From NCBI GenBank assembly GCA_949987705.1, contig OX465285.1, positions 88,731,975 through 88,795,974 on the forward strand: a DNA stretch of 64,000 nucleotides, read 5' to 3'. Shown in pieces: positions 56,220-64,000 of this stretch. The notes beneath the pieces are model-generated. The model was not told the origin of the DNA, searched no databases, and saw only the letters and a program-made list of their open reading frames with translations. Source of the DNA: Thereva unica. Lineage: Eukaryota > Arthropoda > Insecta > Diptera > Therevidae. Each line of letters starts with the position of its first letter. Within the stretch, counting starts at the first letter, position 1. A program made the translations under genes and the position numbers.

Positions 56220-56883
56220 CCAATATTTCATATCCTCATTTTCCAAGCCGAAAGAAAATTATTTCGGTTTCCTGAAATTTCTTATGAGATGTAAATTTCC
56301 CCTCGAAGCATCGACCCGAGCTTATAACCTACAAATCATACAATTGACCCATCTCGAATAAAGAAAACAAAAACATCAACTCAATTAAAGGAGCCGATTT
56401 TAAAAAGAAATCCCTGTAAATCCACCAATCATTAAAATCAAAAAGGCAAAATTTTTAGCATAAAATCTCTAAATCAGAGTTTGCAACATTCATAATTATT
56501 ACACTAATTATTTTTCATGTTTTCATGCTTTATTTTGTACTTTTTAATATTTGTGCAAAAAAATGGAAGCAATCAATTGAAAGTTAAAATCATTTCATAT
56601 AAAAAGCACAACCATTTTTATAAAACGCTTTCAATATAATTCAAGCAATTAATAAATATTGTAAATAAATGAATGAACATTGAAATGAACATTTTTGTTT
56701 GCCCGTCAACTTTTTAAATGAAGATTTAAATAAAGCCAGAAATGTACATGCTGGCTCCAAAGTTTGTTTGTTAGTATTTAACTTTTATTTTTTTCCTGTT
56801 TCACAGATAAAACTAGGAAGATTTTTTTATTCCACTCAAGAGCATATTAGAGAAGCTATTTTTGCTGCATCTTGTACATCCTA
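56220..56883. other. No gene recognised
   Basis: A/T-rich DNA between the fold-back element and the old LINE copy. Confidence 0.4.
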
Positions 56884-56962
56884 GCGTTCTTACGTTCCTA
56901 CGATGACTCAAAGGCTCGATCGTTGAGCGGACGGTGCCGTCTCTGATAGGTTTAAGAGTGTG

Positions 56963-57196
56963 CTTTTTCGTAAACGTCAAAGCAACAGAGCAACTGAGCA
57001 ACAACGCATCGGCAACAAAGCAGCGCAAACTTCTTTTCGCATACGTTTGCATGCATTCGAAATTGGCTGCGCTGTTGCATTGATTGTTGCGCAACAAACT
57101 TGAATCTTGTACGTTTCCGAACGAATGACTTTGGATCAACTGCGTTTACAAACTCATTGCATTGTTGCAAAGCATACGTATGCATTTACGAAAAGG
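56963..57196. mobile_element. Palindromic MITE inserted in the old LINE copy
   Basis: Inverted ends 'ctttttcgtaaacg' and 'catttacgaaaagg', with further complementarity through 'caaagcaaca' and 'ttgttgcaaag'. It sits between two pieces of one LINE copy. The exact ends and target duplication are not resolved. A minus ORF through it (56813-57139) is a composite of LINE and MITE and not a gene. Confidence 0.5.
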
Positions 57197-57794
57197 CCCA
57201 GCCTGTAGACGTACGAGTAACCATCATCAGCGAAGCGTGAGTTAAGGTGGCAGAGAGTAGATCATTTCTTAAGATCAGATCAGAAAAATTATAGGTGATA
57301 AAATTTACTCCTGAGGGACACCGGCAGAGATAGTGTGAACTGAAATCTGACGCCATCCAACACTACGAACTGTCAAAAAGAGAACTCTCGATCTAGTTCT
57401 TCAGAACTGAGTCAATATACCAATAGCTTGAAGTTTAGCTAACAGAGCAGGGTTCCAAATTCTTTCAAAAGCCTTACAGGTATTTAGAATTAACGAACTA
57501 GACTCACCAAACCTGTGGATACTGTCAGACACACTTAAGGGTCCCGATGTCTCTTTTAGTCTGAAGCCGTACTAGTTCACTAAATTCGATGTCGGCTGAA
57601 AGCGACACGGAGCCCGTTCCAAACCCTTACTATGGTTACATATAGTAAACGTTTATAACCACCGTGGTTAACTACAACATAACCACTAGCATACATTTTT
57701 GACTTTCAAAAATTCTCGTGGTTAACCATAGTAAGGTTTTTGAATTGTTTTGGAGAAAACAGAGATAATTAGTATTGGTCGCTAGATGGAGGGA

Positions 57795-58010
57795 AAAACT
57801 TATCGACTTTGTTGAGGTGTCATTCCAATTGTATTGAAGGAAATATGATCTGAAAAGACTTTCAATAAAAATCGGTTGAATCGTTTTTTTTTTTTTTTCA
57901 ACGACGGACAAAACCAATCAAAAACGATATCGACTTCTTTGATCGAGACATATTAACGAAAATATTCTCTGAAAAATTCCTAACATTCGGTGGTTGCCCA
58001 TTTGAAATGA
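57795..58010. repeat. Dispersed repeat with internal duplication, copy 2
   Basis: Diverged counterpart of 40410-40625: 'atgatctgaaaaga', 'tatcgacttctttga', 'ctctgaaaaattcct.acattcggt'. Located between parts of the old LINE copy, hence probably an insertion in it. Confidence 0.5.
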
Positions 58011-58590
58011 AACGTCATAGTCAGAGTGGGAGATCTTCACCAAAATAAACAAATGAATGATAGATTTTGGGACTGCTAAAGTTGTTGCTTTGCTATAACG
58101 GAACTAAGCAACTATTTCACAATATTACGCAATTTAGCTTTTGTTTTGTGTCTTGGGTTGAAGCTTTTCGGGTTGTGTCTTGAGAAGCGTTTGCAGATTG
58201 TGCCTTGGGTTGGACCCTAGCGCCACCTGTGAGAAATTTATTAAACTTCACTGTAATGTGTCTTGGGTGGGAATCAGCTGCTTTGGATAGGATCTTGTGG
58301 TGAAACTTCATTCAGGTTCCAATTTTTGGCGATGCCTTGGATGAGCTTCCGCGATGGGTGAGCTTTTGAATTAGGGCCTAATTCTGCCGTTCAACTTTTT
58401 TCGCTTTGAGCTGATTATGAGAGAGTTTATAAAAGTCTGGATGAACTTCGGAGAAATAGTATAGGGCAAAGAGTTTGCCTGGGCATTTAGCTAAAGGTAA
58501 GTTGTATGTCTTTAGGACTATAGGGAGTACATTGTTGGAACCAGTGGATTAGTTAACCTTCACCAAAGACCAGAATGGACATAAATGGGG

Positions 58591-60175
58591 TTTGTTTAAG
58601 CTTTTAATTTGCATGGATCAAATTACACCTGAAAATATAATTATTAACGAAACTACACGGACTCCAATGAAAATGTACAATGCAGAAAAAAAGGCTTAAA
58701 AGATTTCGAATAAAACAAAAAGGAAATATTTTTTTCTTGTTAAAATTTTAAAAGTCAACTGTTTTTAACCTTTTTGTTTTTCCCTGCTTTCACTTTGATT
58801 CCTTTATCCGTATTTTTCCCTTAAAACCTACAATCCTACAACCCGATCTCCTAAGGGTATTGATAATAATTGATCCGGGCTCCTCTTAAAGGAAGAGAGT
58901 CGCTTTTTTCCCAGAAAAAAACAACGTTCTACACAATTATTATTACGGATGAAATTTGAGCATTTTGTGCTCTGACAAAACCAAAAACCCCCTAAAGGTT
59001 TTCCCCATTTAATATAATTTATATTTTTTTTATGTTTATATGTATGTATGTATATAGATTTTTTTTTATTTCTTTATTTTCTGCCAAGAAGGCAGAAAAA
59101 TTTAATTCGTTCTGAGAGAGAGAGAGTAGGAAAAAAGGTCAGAAGTGGGTGAGAGTTTTCTCTTAAAAAGGTCAAAGGGTCCGTAGCTGAAAGAAGGTAA
59201 ACAAATTTTAAGAATTCTGCGGTTTACAGTTACTACAAATTAATTTTATCCTTGGATAAATTTCGGTCTGGTCCTGCTAAATTTATATTTTATATATATC
59301 AAAGAAATCAGAGAGATTATTTAGTATAAAAGAGTCAATGTTGTTGATTAAATCAGTTTTATCCTCAATGAAATTTTGTCCTTCATCTAAACCAGCCACG
59401 AGAAGGGCTGTATGTATATGTATGTATATATAGGCAAAAGGGTTGAAACCATACAAAACCTATAAGTACATACACATCCCTATATATATGCATGTATATT
59501 ATTTGAAAAGCGAAACAATCTCTCGAATCGATTTCCTGTCGGTTTTGTGCACACGATTGAGGTTGACAGCTTTCAGTCAATCGTGTTTAGAGTAAATGAC
59601 AGATATTGTAGTTGTCTTTACGTATCCTGGCAAAGTCCTGTCTCTGACTTGATTTACTGTGGCGAGGAAATAATCGAACAGCAACAATGTAACACTTCAC
59701 CTTAAAATCGTGATAAAAAAAAATAGGAATTTTCTGCCATCAACACTGTTGGAAGTGGATTTAATTTTAAATTCTTTTGCTACTTATCAAAAAGTAGCTA
59801 ATATTGTCAACCATTCTAAAATCCGGGTTACTTTTGATATCCTTGAGAATGATTGGAATTTTTAAGTTGTTTAAAGATTTTTTAAATCGAATGTGGATAA
59901 AAATATATCGATTAACTGGGGTTTCAGAAGCCGTAATTCGTTTGATATAAAATCTCAGATCGGTGACACAAAATCAAACAACAACCACAAGTTCTGCATT
60001 TGATACCAAAATTGAAAAAGTGTAAACAACGAATCCAAAATGGCGTTCCAAAACCCGCTAAAAATTGGATTAACGGGACGAAAATGGGTTTGTTGAAAAC
60101 TTAGCTGCGTTCTTTTTACAACGAGATCCAGACGAGATCATTAACTTTCAAGTAAACCAACAACAACAACTTGAT
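58591..60175. other. No gene recognised
   Basis: A/T-rich, with a TATG microsatellite (about 59037-59056) and AG run (about 59116-59128). Confidence 0.4.
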
Positions 60176-60202
60176 CTTCTTCTTCTTCTTCTTTAGGCTC
60201 CT

Positions 60203-60463
60203 TTAATCCTTTATAGGACATCGGGCGGAAACAGTTGCCCTCCAACGGACTCTGTTTTGCCCGACAGCTCTCAGCTCTGACCACGATCTAGCAGTTGTTG
60301 CGGCTTCTACTAGTAGGATTCTCCTCCGCGTTGTTCTAGGTCTTCCGACTCGACGGGATCCTTGCGGATTCCAGTCAAGGGCCTGTTTGGCTAGATATTC
60401 TTTTTCGCTTTGCAAGGTGTGGCCAATCCAATTCCATTTCCTTCGCCTGATTTCGTCGTCCAT
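60203..60463 (-). pseudogene. RTE-like polyprotein C terminus
   Basis: Reads RRRKWNWIGHTLQ, AKQALDWNPQGSRRVGRPRTT and WSELRAVGQNRVRWRATV. This is the characteristic C-terminal end of RTE-type LINE proteins. It is followed closely by the 3' end and tail. Confidence 0.82.
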
Positions 60464-60746
60464 TCTTTCTTAGCCGGCACGGCGCCATTGCTGTTCATTT
60501 CAAATTCTATCTTGCCAGCAGATTTTTAGGATTCGACGCAGGTATTTGTTCAAAACTTGTAGGCACTGTCGGATAATTTTCCATTATGGAGAACTCTGCC
60601 TTTGAATTGTTGTATTGGGCTTTTTTCATTTCTATTATTTTATCAGGTAGTCCACATCGCCGTAGTACCTGCCATATAAAGCCCCTATTAACCGAGTCGA
60701 ATGCTTTTTCATAGTATTCGAAAGCAAGGTGAAGGGGGATCGTAAT

Positions 60747-61139
60747 TCAGTAGTTAGACGGTTCCACTATGATTCTCAAGGTGTCAATATTGTCTATACA
60801 TGAGCGGCCTTTCCTGAATCCGGCCTGCTGTCTTCTAAGCGTTCGGTTTACTGCCTCTCTTATCCTAGATAGTAATACATGGGACAAAATTTTTCCCACA
60901 GTACATAATAAACAGATGCCTTTCCAGTTGTCGCATATTGTTAGGTCCCCCTTTTTGGGTATTTTGACTTTGATACCTTTCGTGCAATCCTCCGGAAAGG
61001 TACAGGTGTTCCATGCTATTTCCGGTATTGGGTGTAGCGCATCTGCTTCGAGGCTTGAATCGACTTTCAACAATTCTGGCCGAATGCGATCTTTTCTAGC
61101 GATCTTTCTAGTACTTCTTAGTCTGGTACGCAGGCGCAC
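60747..61139 (-). pseudogene. RTE-like reverse transcriptase, finger part
   Basis: Motifs: DRIRPELLKVDSS, KIPKKGDLTICDNWKGICLL, LLSRIREAVNRTLRRQQAGFRKGRSCIDNIDTLR. This is the highly conserved finger region of RTE reverse transcriptases. After a stop, EKAFDSVNR (motif A) is still readable at about 60690-60715. Motifs B and C (the catalytic YADD) are missing. Confidence 0.8.
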
Positions 61140-61430
61140 GGTAATAATCTTTTCAGAAATTGGTGATTGGCTAATGAGGCTGGACCTGGCCAGGCTTACG
61201 CCAACGCCACTCCTACGGCTTTCAGTTTTGTTTCTCCCAGAATAAAAGAAGGACTCACCGTTTGGGCAGATATGTTCCCCCGCATCGGGCTATCTGGTCT
61301 CGTTAAGTCCCTTGACCTTGATTCTATATCGATTCAACTCGTTGAGAACTTAATCCAGGCGTCCCTCAGTAAGCAGTGTTCTCACATTGCATGATCCAAA
61401 TCGTGTCCTTGTGCGAAAAGCAAAGGTCGT
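61140..61430 (-). pseudogene. RTE-like endonuclease remains
   Basis: In one minus frame with stops: GSCNVRTLLTEGRLD, LNELNRYRIKVKGLNETRW-like (catalytic E region, with W replaced by a stop), ESFFYSGR and RRSGVGVSLARS, then PISEKIITVRLRTR. This is the N-terminal half of an APE-type endonuclease as seen in RTE LINEs. The second half with the D-N and SDH motifs is absent. Confidence 0.65.
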
Positions 61431-61569
61431 CGTCGTGTTGTCATCCGTTTCCGAGGCATTGTTTACCGATTCGTAGCAATGGCGTTTTTATGAGAGCGGG
61501 CTGCTAACCCTCAGCCCAACCGACTTAAAACTCTATTTGGTGGCGCAGAGAGCTCGCATGTTTGTCTGC

Positions 61570-63115
61570 CTGCTCTTAAAAATTTGGTGGAGCAGGAAAA
61601 GTGAGAATTTTCAACCCATACCAAAATCAAAAAACACAGAGCAAAGTTATTGAGAGTAGAACAAACTGTCAAAAGTTTGACAGCAGCTTAGTGGCAGATG
61701 ACGTAAACTAAAATCAAACCTTTTGAGATATCATGAGCGCCATCTTTCAAATTTTCTTAGGACCTCGTAACTTTTTTTATCCACACCAATAAGTGCTTTG
61801 GTATCTTATCATAGATTTGGATAGTATAACATTTTTTTCTTTTTGGCCTTTTCTATTCTGCAGTGGAGATAATTTTATAATAGGCAGGTTAGTGTTTAAA
61901 ATCTTATTTACATATGCAATCAAGCCACCAGAGACTAAACAGCTTTATACAAACTAACATTTACCATCTCTAGTACAAGACAACCCATCCTTTAGTACCC
62001 TTTTGATTTGTTCTTCAACAATTTTACTTAAACTCGACAAAAATTAAAAATAATTACAAAAAAAACAAAAATATCCTTAAGTAAAAATCATAATCCTTAA
62101 TTCCTTTCCATATTCAGCATTATTTTCATTTCATTTTTTTTATTTTTTAACTAAATTACGTTCAGCAATAAAAGTTGTAAATAATGATATGTCAGATGGG
62201 TACATGGGTCCAGTTTTTATTGACCCCAGTTTATTATCCTTTATCCTGTAGCAGCGTCATTTTCACCCTCTGTAATCCTGATAGCACTGTCAGCCGCATG
62301 AGTAATATCCGAATATAATTTACCATAAATAAAAGTGCAATCTGCAGTTCTAGTTGACCCGACAGCCGGGAAGTCCTGCCGGCCAGTCTCGGCTGGGAGC
62401 CAGTAATAAATGTTTGAGGTAGTTTTACATTTTAACAAGCCCAATCAGTTGCTTTGTTTATGGATATGCGCCTGACTCCAATTTTTCACCCACTTTTATC
62501 GACTGCCATATATATTTGTGCGCGCATTTATTTATATACGATATTTTTGTTTTTTTTTTGCTGCCCCTGTAATTATTTTAATGACGGCTTTAGTCCTTGC
62601 TACAGATTACTCCATTTAAAGGCTTTTGTTTTTATTTGATTATTGGCGTTGATAAGAGGATTAATAAATTTTATTATAAATTTTTGAATAGGTCTAACTC
62701 TTTTTTTTTTGGGTGGGGGAGTTAACGACAGTTTTAAGTTAATTAAATTGCAATTTTAGTGCTCTCTAGTGATCAATAGTGTTTTTAGTTGTTGTGCGGT
62801 TGGTAGGACTGTTTCTGGCAACTGTCAATTTTGTTTTGACATTTGAAATATGTATGAAAAATGTACCTTAAGTATGTTATCTTCATGGACAACTAAACCG
62901 CTTTTGGTTGGACTTAGATACATTAAGGATTTTTTTCCACTTCCTTAGGTCTGTTGTTTCCTCTTCATAGATGCACCCCTCATTGCTTCTATGTACTCTT
63001 CCAAAAAAAAAAACATTTCCCTTTCAGTTGAGTCCTTTTTCATCAGTTAGCTCCGGCCAACCAAGGATAAAAGAACTAGTTTCTTAGTGAATACGCCGTC
63101 ATGCACTCTTCATAA
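61570..63115. other. No gene recognised
   Basis: A/T-rich DNA with homopolymer runs. Nothing coding recognised. Confidence 0.4.
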
Positions 63116-63122
63116 ATTAATA

Positions 63123-63300
63123 TCTAAATATATAAAACTCTCGTGTCACAATGGTTGTTATCGGACTCCTCCGAAACCGGTTGACCGATTTTGATGAAAT
63201 TTTTTGTATATATTTGATAGGTCTGAGAATAGGTCCTACGCTATTTTTTAATACTCTCAAGCAAAAGGAACAGCTGAAAAATCTAAAAAAAATTGGTAAT
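63123..63300 (+). mobile_element. Helitron-like 5' end (candidate)
   Basis: The stretch 'tctaaatatataaaactctc' followed by 'gtgtcacaatgg' and 'ctcctccgaaac.ggttgaccgattttgatgaaa' resembles the left end of a non-autonomous element family widespread in insects, which I remember as Helitron-type. It starts TC after an A, as Helitrons do. I see no matching 3' hairpin with CTRR end, so the extent is unknown. Confidence 0.4.
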
Positions 63301-63469
63301 TTTGGGAATTTTCACCACAGTTTATTTCATTAGCTTTATGGCTTACCTATTGCTTGACAGATTCGTAAATGTAAAATTGTCATTAAATTGAATCATTCCA
63401 TTTAATGACAATTTCGCTGAAACAATAGTTAGACCATGACGCTATTGAAACTAAACAAATACAATAAGC

Positions 63470-63640
63470 TATATAGTATATTCAATATACCGTTAGATCC
63501 ATGGCGGCCATCTCAAGAGGGCGGATTACCACTTTCTTCACAACCCCCTCGTCATGGGTGTCAAATGAAAGGGTATGATAAGTAGAATACAATAAGCAAT
63601 GAAGTATACTCAATATACCGTTAGATCCATGGCGGCGGTA
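63470..63640. repeat. Satellite-like units related to those at 5.06-5.42 kb
   Basis: Two units in the opposite orientation to the 5-kb array, each with 'caatataccgttagatccatggcgg'. The first also has 'gggcggattaccactttctt' and 'acaaccccctcg'. Adjacent to hAT MITE copy 3. Confidence 0.65.
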
Positions 63641-63665
63641 AAATTCATATCTCGAAAAACAAAGG

Positions 63666-63864
63666 CAGGCGCGCCCCTTTCATTGGTGCAATTGGACGGT
63701 GCGCAATTTCAGAAAAACGTGCCTTCATTTTCATATATTACAGTAACTCCACAGAATGTTTGTGTCTTTTTCTTTGACTGCGAATAAAAAATGAACAGAA
63801 ATGATGGGGGCGCAATATGTCATGCTGCACCGGGCGCAAAAATGCCAAACGCCTACCCAGCCTG
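63666..63864. mobile_element. Non-autonomous hAT-type MITE, copy 3 (decayed ends)
   Basis: 199 bp resembling copies 1 and 2: 'gcgcaatttcagaaaa', 'tgggggcgcaatatg', 'gctgcaccgggcgcaaaaa'. The left CAGG and right CCTG ends are still present, but the flanks (aacaaagg, aacactgt) do not form a clear 8-bp duplication. Older than the other two copies, by that criterion. Confidence 0.65.
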
Positions 63865-64000
63865 AACACTGTCGTTCCATTTTTCGATTTACAATGAAGT
63901 GACATTTTAGGTGAAATACCAAATTACAGTTTCGGAGCGGTCAGCCGGGGGTGTGTTTGTTTGAATAACACCAAATTAAGGCAAACTTTGCACCTTTTTG

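Larger units (their letters stand above)
56884..58590 (-). pseudogene. Old, fragmented copy of the CR1/Jockey-like LINE
   Basis: Three stretches align by eye with copy A/B on the minus strand. 56884-56960 encodes STIEPLSHRRNV. 57225-57580 is complementary to the motif A to C region ('gccatccaacactac', 'gtcaatataccaatag', 'caaaagcctta'). 58425-58585 covers 'agaaatagtatagggcaaagagtttg' and 'accagtggatta'. Spacers of unrelated sequence separate them, one a palindromic MITE (56963-57196) and one the dispersed repeat at 57795-58010. Heavily mutated. Confidence 0.7.
60176..61560 (-). mobile_element. RTE-like LINE, internally deleted
   Basis: Minus-strand LINE ending in a (GAA)n tail (the CTT run at 60176-60194). 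It has, in order from the right: a leader (about 61465-61555), endonuclease remains, reverse transcriptase remains (60747-61139) and a C-terminal frame (60203-60463). A full RTE element is over 3 kb, so about half is missing: endonuclease to finger, and the palm to thumb. Both gaps look like clean internal deletions. The derivative at 53035-53186 and the split tail at 43297/45612 are relatives. Confidence 0.8.

Noticed and set aside
55864..56223. 119-codon ORF with KSCKKSSKKSC-like repeats
   Set aside because: The repeats come from the fold-back element's tandem linker; no start context or homologous motif.

Overview
This is a 64 kb stretch of AT-rich insect nuclear DNA, most likely from a fly (Diptera). 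The evidence is the set of transposon families: a THAP-domain P-element-like transposon, a BEL/Pao LTR retrotransposon, mariner remains, RTE-like, CR1/Jockey-like and R1/LOA-like LINEs, hAT-type MITEs and abundant short microsatellites. I see no convincing host protein-coding exon, tRNA gene or bacterial-type operon. The window is best read as intergenic DNA or part of a very large intron that has been repeatedly colonised by mobile elements. Placement within Diptera is inference.

Layout. 1-2.7 kb: unrecognised sequence. 2.7-3.0 kb: short hAT-type MITE with an 8-bp target duplication. 4.8-6.1 kb: a larger hAT-type non-autonomous element made of satellite-like units and carrying a TA-flanked MITE inside one unit. 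7.6-7.8 kb: R1/LOA-like LINE scrap. 10.98-11.63 kb: Gypsy-type solo LTR with five or so 48-bp tandem repeats. 12.06-12.16 kb: 5S-rRNA-derived SINE-like sequence. 15.2-16.1 kb: element with perfect 26-bp terminal inverted repeats enclosing BEL-like pol remains. 19.3-20.0 kb: R1/LOA-like LINE RNase H remains. 20.4-20.85 kb: mariner transposase remains. 21.19-27.90 kb: essentially complete BEL/Pao element on the minus strand, with LTRs identical by eye. 30.4-33.4 kb: long CR1/Jockey-like LINE (minus). 34.37-37.67 kb: structurally complete 3.3-kb P-like THAP transposon (plus). 39.1-39.4 kb: second hAT MITE. 40.97-41.26 kb: a second solo LTR. 42.3-45.6 kb: RTE-like LINE remains, then a CR1/Jockey-like LINE inserted into the short tail of another RTE-like copy. 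47.3-49.0 kb: a different LINE. 53.0-53.35 kb: an end-to-end RTE derivative followed by a 5S-derived SINE-like copy. 55.86-56.2 kb: fold-back hairpin. 56.9-58.6 kb: old LINE copy split by a palindromic MITE. 60.2-61.6 kb: RTE-like LINE. 63.1-63.9 kb: Helitron-like end, satellite-like units and a third hAT MITE.

How the parts relate. There is no pathway here, but there are autonomous/non-autonomous pairs and nested insertions that give a relative history. The BEL element looks youngest (LTRs identical over 309 bp) yet has one in-frame stop before its integrase. The P-like transposon keeps 9-bp flanking repeats, 32-bp perfect TIRs, subterminal inverted repeats and a four-exon transposase with a single 1-nt frame discrepancy. 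The two CR1/Jockey-like copies belong to one family. The RTE-like LINE has a short derivative that joins its 5' and 3' ends. All family assignments were made by eye from motifs, without database searches.
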